A DNA stretch of 64,000 bases from Ideonella aquatica (GTDB taxonomy: Bacteria; Pseudomonadota; Gammaproteobacteria; Burkholderiales; Burkholderiaceae_C), in the NCBI RefSeq assembly GCF_018069755.1, contig NZ_JAGQDE010000015.1, forward strand, positions 1 to 64,000. The letters run 5' to 3'. Below are positions 51,955 to 60,673 of this stretch, piece after piece. The position numbers and the translations under genes were made by a program. How positions within the stretch are numbered: the stretch's first letter is position 1; every line of letters starts with the position of its first letter. Under the pieces are notes generated by a model. That model saw only the letters and a program-made list of their open reading frames with translations, was not told where the DNA came from and searched no databases.

Positions 51955-52809
51955 CTAAAAGGGAATATCTAGCGCAATCGTCAGACTCTTTATGCGCTCA
52001 TCAAGACTTGCCATTAATTTGGTCATTTGAGCCGAGTATTTTGGAAATGTCTTTGCAGGTTTGATTTTTGGAGTTATTAGGTTCGCTGTTAGCCTCAAGT
52101 ACGCCTGTAAACAGTTGAGTTGATCCAATACTACAGCCTGCTCTGCTTTTTCAGTTACCCTCAGTGTATTGTAGCCATAATCTATTGCATTCTGTAGCAA
52201 TACAAGCCAGTGATTGACCGACCCGTCATCTACTGGAGGGGCGGGGTTAAAGGATATGGATCGAACGATGCTCAATGTTTCCTCGACCATATCCTGGAGG
52301 CTTCGAGGGGCCGGAGTTAGGTCCGGTGATTTTGAGCTAAGGATGCTTTGAATGTTATCGTCGAGCTCGTTCCAGCATCGATCAAAGGCTCTCTCCAATT
52401 GCACCTCGGTTAATGGAGTGGCAGTCTCAGCGTTCACCACCTTCATAAACTTGAACACCTCGTCTCTTGAGTATGGCGTGGCTTGGAATTGCAGCAATGG
52501 CCCAGCCAATTGCGCTGAATCTACCCCGAAGAGCAGAGGGCAGACCTTTCCATTTCGACTATCCTTCGATACTGCACCCGCCTCAAATAACAGCCAAGGC
52601 GCCGTGAGATTTTCGGCAGTAAGGCAGAATAGACCAAACTGGCTATTGTGCAGATTCTCCGCAATCTCTGTTGCCCAGCGTTGGCCTTTTGCCACATCAT
52701 CAGGGGTGAAGTATGGTCGCACCGACTGAATTACTTCTGGCAACCAATTTCTGAATGCCTCGCCAATTTGTCTGCTTTTTTCGCCCGACCAAGAGATAAA
52801 TATTTTCAT
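51955..52809 (-). CDS. TIR-domain protein, probable NADase effector
   Basis: 284 residues from ATG 52809; upstream in-frame codons lack support. Residues 1-130 are a bacterial TIR domain: MKIFISWSGEKSRQIGEAF, YFTPDDVAKGQRW and TAPWLLFEAGAVSK, in which Glu76 matches the catalytic Glu of NAD-cleaving TIRs. The rest is helical with no recognised domain. Base composition is much more AT-rich than the flanks, with codons such as AGA and ATA, indicating acquisition. Bacterial TIR proteins often act in antiphage defence by depleting NAD+; its role here is inferred. Confidence 0.8.
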   Translation of the reverse strand: MKIFISWSGEKSRQIGEAFRNWLPEVIQSVRPYFTPDDVAKGQRWATEIAENLHNSQFGLFCLTAENLTAPWLLFEAGAVSKDSRNGKVCPLLFGVDSAQLAGPLLQFQATPYSRDEVFKFMKVVNAETATPLTEVQLERAFDRCWNELDDNIQSILSSKSPDLTPAPRSLQDMVEETLSIVRSISFNPAPPVDDGSVNHWLVLLQNAIDYGYNTLRVTEKAEQAVVLDQLNCLQAYLRLTANLITPKIKPAKTFPKYSAQMTKLMASLDERIKSLTIALDIPF

Positions 52810-52920
52810 GGTTTGTGGTGTGAGTATTTTGAGATGGAGCGCCACTTCTAATTTTGGGCCTGACGTTCGAGGTGACGTGCAAATTGCAGCTTGCTGAAAT
52901 TCTTCGCCTCGACTGAGGTG

Positions 52921-53373
52921 TCATGCCCCTGTTTCGACACCGATGACAACAGACACATTGCGGAATTGATTCTTCGCCAATGTGTTCCCCATGACGTAGA
53001 GTGCACTCTCGTCGGAGTAAATGTTCAATCCGAAGGGTCGAAGATCCAATTTCTGCACATTGAGTACCGTTTCGTTTCCGCGTAGGGCGCTAAGCACAAC
53101 TCCCTGCGGTGTGCGGACAACGATTCTCTTTGGGAATGCCTCAACCTTGACGTCAGGATGCGATGAGAAGTTGTCCTTAACTAGTGGATACCAGCGCGAA
53201 CCCGTTCTGTCTGCTGGTATGGAAAGCCAGACACGTGGAGTAGCCCCGTTGCCGATGAGCAAAGGGACGTTGCCGCCCACCGTGGCGAGCGCCTTCACGT
53301 TCTCAAGCATGTTCGAGCCGATGCGCACCCTAGTGAACGGCTCGTATTGCGATGGCAGGTCGAGGGGCGTCAT
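52921..53373 (-). CDS. Unknown 150-residue protein in TIR island
   Basis: No family recognised. It is predicted soluble, with alternating beta-rich stretches (RVWLSIPADRTGSRWYPLV, KRIVVRTPQGVVL). The ATG overlaps the stop of the upstream membrane-protein gene (ATGA), so the two are coupled. It lies 111 bp upstream of the TIR gene in the same direction and shares its lower GC content, which suggests a joint system. Confidence 0.65.
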   Translation of the reverse strand: MTPLDLPSQYEPFTRVRIGSNMLENVKALATVGGNVPLLIGNGATPRVWLSIPADRTGSRWYPLVKDNFSSHPDVKVEAFPKRIVVRTPQGVVLSALRGNETVLNVQKLDLRPFGLNIYSDESALYVMGNTLAKNQFRNVSVVIGVETGA

Positions 53374-53801
53374 TGTAAATCCGGGTTCGCAGTGAGGTGT
53401 ACCCGGCGAAGCTTATTAATTGTGAAGTGGCCGTCGATAACTTCTTCGAGTTTGAACCGATCACTATCTTCCTGCGAGTGGACGAACTTAATAACGAGCG
53501 AGGCAAGCACGCCGGCTGCAATTGCCCAGAGTTCCCACGATTCAATCGTGGGAGCCTTCTTGTCAAGAAGCGCCGAAAGAGCCTTGCCCGCGATCGATAT
53601 GACAACACCCGCAGTCGCGCCGGCGCACAGGGTGAACCAAAATTCAGAGGACGTACGTCGACGAAGCACGGCGAATTCGAACTTCGTTAGTTCGTAGGGC
53701 TTCTCGGCGATGTAGCGCTCTGGTTCGGCATCGATCGCACCACGCAGCATCAGTGGTGAGTCAAACCGTTCGCCTTCAATCACACGGTGAGAATCGGACA
53801 T
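53370..53801 (-). CDS. Unknown two-span membrane protein in TIR island
   Basis: 143 residues. Two hydrophobic segments lie at ~54-76 (FWFTLCAGATAGVVISIAGK) and ~89-107 (ELWAIAAGVLASLVIKF), with a 50-residue N-terminal cytoplasmic-like part and a C-terminal FKLEEVIDGHFTINKLRRVH. First gene of the minus-strand island, coupled to the next. No family recognised. Membrane partners accompany several defence effectors, but no direct match is claimed. Confidence 0.65.
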   Translation of the reverse strand: MSDSHRVIEGERFDSPLMLRGAIDAEPERYIAEKPYELTKFEFAVLRRRTSSEFWFTLCAGATAGVVISIAGKALSALLDKKAPTIESWELWAIAAGVLASLVIKFVHSQEDSDRFKLEEVIDGHFTINKLRRVHLTANPDLQ

Positions 53802-54238
53802 GACTCGGCAAGTTTAGCGGCGCGTCCCGCCGAAAGGGGCAAAACGTCTTGTCATAGGGCGCAGCATCCTGCGATCGCTGATCGCTTCCGTTTTATCACT
53901 TAGCGGTCATCCGTCGAGCGGCCGTTGTCGCACATGACTCTTTCCTCGCGAACTGCATCCCCATGCAGTTCATTCTTCCCGGAAAACCGGATGTCTGTTG
54001 CAGCTGATTGTGGCGGCGCTAAGCGGCTCTTGCCAAGGGGTGGCGATCCATGAATGACGTCTTCGCATCGCGAGGAGCCAGCCTGCCAAAAGACATCGCG
54101 ATCGCCCCCAATCGCCTGGCTCTCTCTCGAGTCCTAAGCTTGACCGCCGCGCCAGACGGCTCCGCCCACGCGGTAGCGCCATCGCCCCCAATGGCACCTG
54201 CAAATTTGGGGGCACGGTGGATCACCCCGCTGGCCCCA
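53802..54238. other. Gene-free spacer between TIR island and secreted-protein gene
   Basis: Composition returns from AT-rich to GC-rich across this stretch. It holds a perfect 9-bp inverted repeat, GAACTGCAT-CCCC-ATGCAGTTC (53950-53971), and a 12-bp direct repeat ATCGCCCCCAAT at 54101 and 54181, 80 bp apart. Short open frames such as 54050-54271 have no coding features. The island promoter should lie just upstream of 53801. Confidence 0.5.
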
Positions 54239-54277
54239 TGTCCGGATCCGCGCTCCCATCGCGTTCTCTGAGGTATC
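54239..54277 (+). promoter_or_regulatory. ECF-like promoter element, copy A
   Basis: TGTCCGGAT (54239-54247) and CGTTCTCTGAGGTATC (54262-54277) are repeated at the same spacing before the next secreted-protein gene (54857-54895) and in variant form at 60062-60101. The two-block layout suggests -35 and -10 elements of an alternative sigma factor. Confidence 0.6.
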
Positions 54278-54301
54278 CACCCACTTCTTGAGGAGTCCGC
54301 C

Positions 54302-54784
54302 ATGTCCCGCCGCACCCTGATCGCCGCCGCCCTGCTCGCCCTGGCTGCGCTGCCCACCGCCCAGGCGGCGGTGCGCTGCACCGACTTCCTCGCCTTCCCC
54401 GACAACTTCCCGCTGATGGAGAAGTTCAAGCTCAACAAGTTCAAGTTCCAGGATCGCAGCGGCGGCTTCGCGCCTTTCGTCAACGTGTTCAGCGACCTGA
54501 TCGGCCAGCCGGTGCACGGCATGCAGTTTGACCCGCGCGGTCTGCGCATCACGCTGCCCGGTCCGTCGCTGGCCGTGGAGCTGCGCATCGGCGCGTTTGC
54601 CGGCGCGGGTCTGCAGATCGAGGCGCTGGACGCCGCGGGCGGCGTGCAGGACGTGTTGATCCTGCCCAGCGACGACATCATGCACACGGTGACGCTGAGC
54701 GCCGTGTCCGCGCCGATCACGATGGTGCAGGTCAAGGGCGGCGCCAACGAGGGCGTGGTCAACGGCGTCTGCGCCATGCGCTGA
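54302..54784 (+). CDS. Secreted protein of a small local paralogous family, copy 1
   Basis: 160 residues with a Sec signal peptide (about residues 1-22, ending TAQAA). The mature protein has two Cys, one near each end, likely a disulfide. The motif KFKLNKFKFQDRSGGFAP and HGMQFDPRGLRITLP recur in the gene at 54922. GAGGAG lies 6 bp before the ATG. No known domain recognised; probably periplasmic or extracellular. Confidence 0.8.
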   Translation: MSRRTLIAAALLALAALPTAQAAVRCTDFLAFPDNFPLMEKFKLNKFKFQDRSGGFAPFVNVFSDLIGQPVHGMQFDPRGLRITLPGPSLAVELRIGAFAGAGLQIEALDAAGGVQDVLILPSDDIMHTVTLSAVSAPITMVQVKGGANEGVVNGVCAMR

Positions 54785-54803
54785 GCCCGGCTGCCCCCCG
54801 CCC

Positions 54804-54832
54804 AGGCGCCCTGCGGGGCGCCTGTGTCTTTT
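54804..54832 (+). terminator. Rho-independent terminator after copy 1
   Basis: An 8-bp stem AGGCGCCC / GGGCGCCT with loop TGCG (54804-54823) is followed by GTGTCTTTT. Confidence 0.75.
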
Positions 54833-54856
54833 CGGGCTGTGGCGCTGGCCGCCGCG

Positions 54857-54895
54857 TGTCCGGATCGGCGCTCGGATCACGTTCTCTGAGGTATC
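54857..54895 (+). promoter_or_regulatory. ECF-like promoter element, copy B
   Basis: TGTCCGGAT (54857-54865) and CGTTCTCTGAGGTATC (54880-54895) at exactly the spacing of copy A, 27 bp before the start codon of the next gene. Confidence 0.6.
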
Positions 54896-54921
54896 ACCCA
54901 CCCACGCATGAGGAGATGCCG

Positions 54922-55416
54922 ATGATCCGCCCCGCCCTGCTCGCCGCCACGCTGCTGGCCCTGTCCGCGCTGGCGCCTGCCCAGGCCGCCACCCGCTGCG
55001 CCAACGTGGACGCCGTCGACGCTGGCACCGTGATGCCCGACAAGTTCAGGATCAAGGGCTTTCGCTTCAAGGACCGCAGCGGCGGCGTCGCCCCGACGGT
55101 GCGCGACCTCACGGCCGTCAACGGCCAGGTGCTGCATGGCTTCAGCTTCGACCCGCGCGGGCTGGTGATCACGATGCCCGAGTCGCATGTGGCCGGCATG
55201 CGGGTGCGGATGCGCCTGCTGCTGTCGCCCACCGAGGTGGTGCGGGTGCGCGCGCTCAACGATGCCGGCCAGACGCTGAGCAGCGAGCTGGTCAACAACG
55301 AGAACGTCTTCGACGTGATCCTGGTGCCGCCCGCCACCGAGCGCATCGCCAGCGTGGTGCTGGACGGTGGCGAGGGCCAGGGCGTGCTGGGCTCGACCTG
55401 CTCGGTCGCCCCCTGA
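54922..55416 (+). CDS. Secreted protein of the local paralogous family, copy 2
   Basis: 164 residues with a Sec signal (MIRPALLAATLLALSALAPAQA). It is similar to copy 1: KFRIKGFRFKDRSGGVAP, LHGFSFDPRGLVITMP and two Cys at the mature N- and C-ends. ATG 54922 is chosen because GAGGAG lies 6 bp upstream, as in copy 1; ATGs at 54908 and 54916 are too close. Function unknown. Tandem duplication with its promoter is evident. Confidence 0.8.
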   Translation: MIRPALLAATLLALSALAPAQAATRCANVDAVDAGTVMPDKFRIKGFRFKDRSGGVAPTVRDLTAVNGQVLHGFSFDPRGLVITMPESHVAGMRVRMRLLLSPTEVVRVRALNDAGQTLSSELVNNENVFDVILVPPATERIASVVLDGGEGQGVLGSTCSVAP

Positions 55417-55438
55417 CGGCCTGGGCCATCGCCCAAGC

Positions 55439-55466
55439 ACAACGGCGCCCCGCAGGGCGCCGTTGT
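55439..55466. terminator. Bidirectional terminator hairpin between copy 2 and glcB
   Basis: Perfect 12-bp arms ACAACGGCGCCC and GGGCGCCGTTGT around a CGCA loop lie between two convergent genes. No long T-run on either side. Confidence 0.7.
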
Positions 55467-55488
55467 CGTGCTCAGGTCGCCGCCGTGA

Positions 55489-57681
55489 TCAGGCGCCGGC
55501 CTTCACCTTCAGGCGCCAGGCGTGCAGCAGCGGCTCGGTGTAGCCGCTGGGCTGGGCCACGCCCTTGAAGACCAGGTCGCAGGCGGCCTGGTAGGCGGCG
55601 CCCTTGGCGTTCTTGGCCATCGGCGTGTAGGCGCTGTCGCCCTTGTTCTGCTGGTCCACCACCTTGGCCATGCGCTTGAGCGTGGCCTTGACCTGGTCCT
55701 TGGTGACCACGCCGTGCAGCAGCCAGTTGGCCATGTGCTGGCTGGAGATGCGCAGCGTGGCGCGGTCTTCCATCAGGCCCACGTTGTGGATGTCGGGCAC
55801 CTTGGAGCAGCCCACGCCCTGGTCCACCCAGCGCACCACGTAGCCCAGGATGCCCTGGGCGTTGTTGTCCAGCTCCTGCTGCTTCTCGGCATCGCTCCAC
55901 TTGGCCTTCTTCACCACGGGGATGGTCAGCAGGCCGGTGAGGATCTCTTCGCGCACCGCATCGACATCGGTCTTTTCCAGCTCCTTCTGCACCTTGAACA
56001 CGTCCACCTGGTGGTAGTGCAGCGCGTGCAGTGTGGCGGCGGTGGGGCTGGGCACCCAGGCGGTGTTGGCGCCGGCCTTGGGGTGGCCGATCTTCTGCTG
56101 CAGCATCGCGGCCATCAGGTCGGGCATGGCCCACATGCCCTTGCCGATCTGCGCCTTGCCGCGCAGGCCGCACTCCAGGCCCACCAGCACGTTGGAGCGC
56201 TCATAGGCCTGGATCCAGGCGCTGGTCTTCATGTCGCCCTTGCGCATCATCGCTCCGGCGCGCATGGCGGTGTGCATCTCGTCGCCGGTGCGGTCCAGGA
56301 AGCCGGTGTTGATGAAGGCCACGCGGTCGGCGGCGGCGGCAATGCAGGCCTTGAGGTTGACGCTGGTGCGGCGCTCCTCGTCCATGATGCCCAGCTTGAC
56401 GGTGGCCTTGGGCAGGCCCAGCAGCTGCTCCACGCGGGTGAACAGCTCGCAGGCAAAGGCCACTTCGGCCGGGCCGTGCATCTTGGGCTTGACGATGTAG
56501 ACCGAGCCCTTGCGGCTGTTGCGGATACCGGCGGTGGCGTTGCCCTTCAGGTCATGCAGCGCGATGGTCGTGGTGATGACCGCGTCCATGATGCCCTCGG
56601 GGATCTCCTTGGCGCCGTCGCCCCACAGGATGGCCGGGTTGGTCATCAGGTGACCCACATTGCGCACGAACAGCAGGCTGCGGCCGTGCAGGGCCACGTC
56701 CTCGCCGCGCGGGCCGGTGTAGAGGCGGTCGGGGTTCAGGCCGCGGGTGAAGGTCTTGCCGCCCTTGCTGACTTCCTCGGTCAGCGTGCCCTTCAAGATG
56801 CCCAGCCAGTTGCCGTAGGCCAGCACCTTGTCCTGCGCGTCGACCACGGCCACCGAGTCTTCCAGGTCCAGGATCGTCGACAGCGCCGACTCCAGCACCA
56901 GGTCGCAGACACCGGCCGCGTCGCTGGCGCCAATGGTGGTGCTGCGGTCGATGCGCAGGTCCATGTGCAGGCCGTGGTGGCTCAGCAGCACGGCGCTGGG
57001 CTCGCCCATCTCGCCCTGGAAGCCGACGAACTGGGCCGGGTTCTTCAGGCCGACGGTGCTGCCGTTCTTCAGGGTCACGGCCAGCTGGTTGTCGACCACG
57101 CGGTAGGCGGTGGACTCGAGGTGCGAGCCCTTCTTCAGCGGCACGCAGCGGTCCAGCACGTGGCGGGCGTATTCGATGACCTTGGCGCCGCGCACCGGGT
57201 TGTAGCCGGGGCCCTTGGTCGCACCGTCGGTCTCGGGCAGCGCGTCGGTGCCGTACAGCGCGTCGTACAGGCTGCCCCAGCGGGCGTTGGCGGCGTTCAG
57301 CGCGTAGCGGGCGTTGGTGATGGGCACCACCAGCTGCGGGCCGGCCTGCAGGGCCAGCTCGGCGTCGACGTTCCTGGTGGTGGCCTTGACCTTGGCGGGC
57401 ACCGGCACCAGGTAGCCGATCTTCTCCAGGAAGGCGCGGTACTTGCCCATGTTCTTGATCGGGCCGGGGTGCTTGGTGTGCCAGGCGTCCAGCTCGGCCT
57501 GCAGGCGGTCGCGCTCGGCCAGCAGGGCGGCGTTCTTCGGCGCCAGGTCGGCGACGATCTGGTCGAAGCCCTGCCAGAAGGCGGCGGCGTCGACGCCGGT
57601 GCCGGGGAGCACCTGCTCCTCGATGAAGCGGTGCAGCTCGGTGGCCACTTGCAGGCCGTGGACGGTGGTGCGTGCGGTCAT
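55489..57681 (-). CDS. glcB: Malate synthase G
   Basis: 730 residues, the usual size of the G isoform. The catalytic region shows [57 protein letters not shown] and [17 protein letters not shown] (arginine and acid residues of the active site). It condenses glyoxylate and acetyl-CoA to malate, supporting growth on acetate or glycolate. It lies 32 bp downstream of a HAD-type gene, and a LysR regulator is divergent from that pair. Confidence 0.96.
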   Translation of the reverse strand: MTARTTVHGLQVATELHRFIEEQVLPGTGVDAAAFWQGFDQIVADLAPKNAALLAERDRLQAELDAWHTKHPGPIKNMGKYRAFLEKIGYLVPVPAKVKATTRNVDAELALQAGPQLVVPITNARYALNAANARWGSLYDALYGTDALPETDGATKGPGYNPVRGAKVIEYARHVLDRCVPLKKGSHLESTAYRVVDNQLAVTLKNGSTVGLKNPAQFVGFQGEMGEPSAVLLSHHGLHMDLRIDRSTTIGASDAAGVCDLVLESALSTILDLEDSVAVVDAQDKVLAYGNWLGILKGTLTEEVSKGGKTFTRGLNPDRLYTGPRGEDVALHGRSLLFVRNVGHLMTNPAILWGDGAKEIPEGIMDAVITTTIALHDLKGNATAGIRNSRKGSVYIVKPKMHGPAEVAFACELFTRVEQLLGLPKATVKLGIMDEERRTSVNLKACIAAAADRVAFINTGFLDRTGDEMHTAMRAGAMMRKGDMKTSAWIQAYERSNVLVGLECGLRGKAQIGKGMWAMPDLMAAMLQQKIGHPKAGANTAWVPSPTAATLHALHYHQVDVFKVQKELEKTDVDAVREEILTGLLTIPVVKKAKWSDAEKQQELDNNAQGILGYVVRWVDQGVGCSKVPDIHNVGLMEDRATLRISSQHMANWLLHGVVTKDQVKATLKRMAKVVDQQNKGDSAYTPMAKNAKGAAYQAACDLVFKGVAQPSGYTEPLLHAWRLKVKAGA

Positions 57682-57713
57682 GTCAAACCTCGTCGGAGAA
57701 GAAAAGTGGCGAA

Positions 57714-58400
57714 TCAGGGAAACAGGGTCAGCACATCGCGCAGCGTGCTGCCCGTGTGGTGGGGGGCGGTGCCCAGACGCTCCAGCGGCGCACCGCTGCG
57801 GTTGACCCACAGCGTGGTGAAGCCGAACCAGGTGGCGCCGATCGCGTCCCAGCCATTGCTGGAGACGAACAGCAGCTCGCGCGCCGGCCCGCCCAGCGCG
57901 TCCACGCCCACCTGGTAGGCGGCGGGGTCGGTCTTGTAGCGGCGCGTGGGGTGCACGCTCAGCACATGGTCGAGCAGGCCGCCCAGGCCGGCGCCCTTGA
58001 CGGTGACGGCCAGCATCTCGGGGTCGCCGTTGCTGAGGATGCCGGTGGGGATTCCGCGCGCCTTCAGGGCCTGCAGCACGCCGTGGTTCTCGGGGAAGAC
58101 CGACAGGTGGCGGTAGGCATTGAGCAGGCGCAGCTCGGCCTCGGGCGACAGCATCAGGCCCAGCTTCTCGGCCGAGAACAGCAGGGCCTCGCGGGTGATC
58201 TCCCAGAACGGGCGGTAGTGCTGCGGGCCGCTCATCGACACCAGGCGGGTGTATTCGATCTGCTTGTCGCGCCACAGCTGGGCCAGCGCGTCGCCGCGGC
58301 CGGGGAAGAGCTGGCCAGCCTCCAGCGCCACGCTGTAGACATCGAACAGCGTGCCGTAGGCGTCGAACAGCACGGCGCGGGGCGGGGGCCTCTTCTCCAT
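57714..58400 (-). CDS. Haloacid dehalogenase type II family hydrolase
   Basis: 228 residues. N-terminal [15 protein letters not shown] has the nucleophile Asp of the HAD fold; [11 protein letters not shown] carries the Ser/Asn, and [24 protein letters not shown] the later signature of L-2-haloacid dehalogenases. Products of such an enzyme (for example glycolate from haloacetate) could feed glyoxylate to GlcB, but this substrate link is inferred. First gene of the pair with glcB. Confidence 0.9.
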   Translation of the reverse strand: MEKRPPPRAVLFDAYGTLFDVYSVALEAGQLFPGRGDALAQLWRDKQIEYTRLVSMSGPQHYRPFWEITREALLFSAEKLGLMLSPEAELRLLNAYRHLSVFPENHGVLQALKARGIPTGILSNGDPEMLAVTVKGAGLGGLLDHVLSVHPTRRYKTDPAAYQVGVDALGGPARELLFVSSNGWDAIGATWFGFTTLWVNRSGAPLERLGTAPHHTGSTLRDVLTLFP

Positions 58401-58444
58401 GCTCGCAATTTATTCGATACTTGGCCAGCGATTAATACCCTGAA

Positions 58445-58464
58445 AAGTCATGGATTCATGACTT
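58445..58464. promoter_or_regulatory. Palindrome between HAD-glcB and lysR
   Basis: AAGTCATG-GATT-CATGACTT is a perfect inverted repeat with 8-bp arms in the divergent spacer of the regulator and its likely target genes. A LysR-type operator is the natural reading. Confidence 0.65.
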
Positions 58465-58486
58465 GAACGCAAAAGTCAGCCCACCC

Positions 58487-59392
58487 ATGCCCCGCCTCAA
58501 GCAGATCGAAACCTTCGTCGCCGTGGCCACCAAGGGCAGCCTGACGGCCGCCGCGCTGGCCGAGGGCGTGGCCCCGGCGGTGATCGGCCGGCGCATGGAC
58601 GCGCTGGAAGAGCGCTTGGGCGTGAAGCTGCTGCTGCGCACCACGCGGCGTGTCACGCTCACCCACGAGGGCAGCGCCTTTCTGGAAGATTGCCAGCGCC
58701 TGGTGGTGGACTTCAACAATGCCGAGGCCAGCGTATCCGCGGGTGGCGTGAAAGCCAGTGGTCACTTACGAGTGACCGCGCCGGCCGGTTTCGGGCGCCG
58801 CCACGTGGCGCCGCTGGTGCCGGCCTTCCTGGCCCAGCACCCCGAGGTGAGCCTGTCGCTGAACCTGTCGGACCGGGTGGTGGACATCGTCAACGAGGGC
58901 TTCGACTGCGCGGTGCGGGTGGGCGATCTGCCCGACTCCAGCCTGGTGGGCGTGCGCCTGGCCGACAACCGCCGCCTGTGCGTGGCCACGCCCGAGTACC
59001 TGCGCGTGGCCGGCACGCCGCAGCATCCGTCCGAGCTGGGCCGCCACCAGTGCCTGACGCTCAGCTCCGACGCCAGCCAGACCCGCGGCTGGGCCTTCCA
59101 GGTGGATGGCACCGTCACCCACCTGCGCCCCGGCGGCCGGCTCGATTGCAGCGACGGCCAGGTGCTGCACGCCTGGTGCCTGCAGGGCCTGGGCATCGCC
59201 TGGCGCAGCACCTGGGAGGTGCAGGCCGACATCGACGCCGGTCGCCTGCTCAGCGTGCTGGACGACTTCGCCGCGCCGCCCAACGGCATCTACGCGGTGT
59301 TCGCCAGCGCCCGCCACCTGCCGCTGCGGGTGCGGCTGTGGATCGACTTCATCAAGCACAGCTACGGCGACCCCGGTTACTGGAGCCGCTGA
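58487..59392 (+). CDS. LysR-type transcriptional regulator
   Basis: 301 residues. The N-terminal winged HTH is LKQIETFVAVATKGSLTAAALAEGVAPAVIGRRMDALEERLG, followed by LysR linker and a periplasmic-binding-like effector domain (VTAPAGFGRRHVAPL, DRVVDIVNEGFDCAVRVG). It is divergent from the HAD-glcB operon across a short spacer with a palindrome, so it probably controls those genes. The effector is unknown. Confidence 0.92.
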   Translation: MPRLKQIETFVAVATKGSLTAAALAEGVAPAVIGRRMDALEERLGVKLLLRTTRRVTLTHEGSAFLEDCQRLVVDFNNAEASVSAGGVKASGHLRVTAPAGFGRRHVAPLVPAFLAQHPEVSLSLNLSDRVVDIVNEGFDCAVRVGDLPDSSLVGVRLADNRRLCVATPEYLRVAGTPQHPSELGRHQCLTLSSDASQTRGWAFQVDGTVTHLRPGGRLDCSDGQVLHAWCLQGLGIAWRSTWEVQADIDAGRLLSVLDDFAAPPNGIYAVFASARHLPLRVRLWIDFIKHSYGDPGYWSR

Positions 59393-59475
59393 GGCTGCTG
59401 ACTGTCCCGTGTTCACGGGAATGGACAGCGTGCCCATTACAGCGTTCAATGCGCCGTCGCCAGTTCGGAAACCGC

Positions 59476-60033
59476 ATGAACGATTCCACACCGAACGCCG
59501 CGCCGACCAACGGGCCTGAGGGGGCGCGCGGCGTGGACGAGCTGTTCGAAACCGCTTACCAGGACCTGCGCCGCATGGCGCGCGCCCGGCTGCACGGGGC
59601 CGGCCCGTCGCGCATGCTCGACACCACGGCGCTGGTCCACGAGTCCTACCTGCGCCTGGCCGGCAAGGACGCAGGCTTCCCGGACCGCGCCCGCTTCATG
59701 GCCTATGCCGGCCGCGTGATGCGCTCGGTCATCATCGACCTGGTGCGCGAGCGCCAGGCCGAGCGCCGCGGCGGGGACCTGGCCCAGGTCACGCTGTCCA
59801 CCCAGTTGGGCGAGAACCTGCCGGCGGCCAGCGGCGAGGAGCAGATCCTGCGCGTCAATGAGGCGCTGGACGAGCTGTCCAAGCTCGACCCGCGCATGGC
59901 CCGGGTGGTGGAAATGCGCTATTTCGGTGGCCTGACCGAGCCCGAGATCGCCGCCGCGCTGGACGTCAACGAGCGCACCGTGCGCCGCGACTGGCAGCAG
60001 GCCCGGCTGTTCCTGGCTGACGCGCTGCGCTGA
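59476..60033 (+). CDS. ECF-type RNA polymerase sigma factor (TIGR02999-like)
   Basis: 185 residues. Region 2 (ELFETAYQDLRRMARARL, ALVHESYLRLAGK, FMAYAGRVMRSVIIDLVRER) and region 4 (LDPRMARVVEMRYFGGLTEPEIAAALDVNERTVRRDW) are clear; the pattern is that of the Sig-70_X6/ECF-like group often without a dedicated anti-sigma gene. No anti-sigma gene is adjacent. It directly precedes a secreted-protein gene with a promoter-like element also found before two related genes 5-6 kb away, which suggests their control by this factor. A CCCGTG-TT-CACGGG palindrome lies at 59406-59419 upstream. Confidence 0.9.
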   Translation: MNDSTPNAAPTNGPEGARGVDELFETAYQDLRRMARARLHGAGPSRMLDTTALVHESYLRLAGKDAGFPDRARFMAYAGRVMRSVIIDLVRERQAERRGGDLAQVTLSTQLGENLPAASGEEQILRVNEALDELSKLDPRMARVVEMRYFGGLTEPEIAAALDVNERTVRRDWQQARLFLADALR

Positions 60034-60061
60034 GGCCCCCTAGGCTTGGGGGGAGGCAGGG

Positions 60062-60101
60062 CGTCCGGATTGGAGCCCGCCAGCCCGTCTTCTGAAGTGT
60101 C
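60062..60101 (+). promoter_or_regulatory. ECF-like promoter element, copy C
   Basis: CGTCCGGAT (60062-60070) and CGTCTTCTGAAGTGTC (60086-60101) resemble copies A and B, with one extra base of spacing. Confidence 0.5.
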
Positions 60102-60154
60102 GGGAGTCGATTGTTCTCCGACGCCGTACCCCACCACACTTCAGGAGCTTCATC

Positions 60155-60586
60155 ATGACCGTTTCGCGCAGCCTCACCGCCCGTCTCATTGCCGCCGCTC
60201 TGGCGCTGGGCATCGCCGGCCCCAGCCTGGCCGGCGTCTGCCAGGACATCACCTTCACCGTCAAGAACGACCACTACACGGGTGACGAGATCAAGATCAA
60301 GAAGGTCAAGTACCGCGACACCACCGCCGCCAGCAACAACACCGAGGACGTGATCGACATCACCTGCCAGCACGGCAACACCTGCACCACGCTGGGCGAT
60401 GACCTGGGCTCGGTGGTGGAAGGCCGGCTGGGCCACGACCTGAGCAACATCCAGTTCTACTACTCGTACCGCGAGGCCGACGGCCAGTGGAGCCTGCCGC
60501 TGTGGAGCAAGAAGTTCAAGCCCACCGACAAGGAGTGCACCAACGGCCGCAACTACGGCACCTCGGCCTGGGTGATCACCGGCTGA
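60155..60586 (+). CDS. Secreted cysteine-containing protein, third member of the local family
   Basis: 143 residues with a Sec signal (about 1-26, ending SLAG). Mature Cys occur in VCQDITF, ITCQHG, NTCTTLG and KECTNG. The stretch DEIKIKKVKYRDTT resembles DKFRIKGFRFKDRS of the 54922 gene, so it is a distant paralogue. AGGAG precedes the ATG. It follows the sigma factor gene by 121 bp. Function unknown. Confidence 0.75.
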   Translation: MTVSRSLTARLIAAALALGIAGPSLAGVCQDITFTVKNDHYTGDEIKIKKVKYRDTTAASNNTEDVIDITCQHGNTCTTLGDDLGSVVEGRLGHDLSNIQFYYSYREADGQWSLPLWSKKFKPTDKECTNGRNYGTSAWVITG

Positions 60587-60620
60587 TCCCGCGCGCCCGC
60601 ACCCGTTGGATTCGCTTCTT

Positions 60621-60652
60621 CGCCTGGCGGCCCCGTGCTGCCGGGCGTTTTT
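60621..60652 (+). terminator. Rho-independent terminator after the third secreted-protein gene
   Basis: An 11-bp stem CGCCTGGCGGC / GCTGCCGGGCG (two G-U pairs) with loop CCCGT is followed by TTTTT. Confidence 0.85.
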
Positions 60653-60673
60653 CATGGCGGCGACAATCGCGCC

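Noticed and set aside
54050-54271. A 73-codon frame upstream of the first secreted-protein gene
   Set aside because: No coding bias or domain, and it runs through the promoter element at 54239-54277.
55522-57918. A 798-codon plus-strand frame over glcB
   Set aside because: Antisense shadow of malate synthase G; same stop-poor frame effect.
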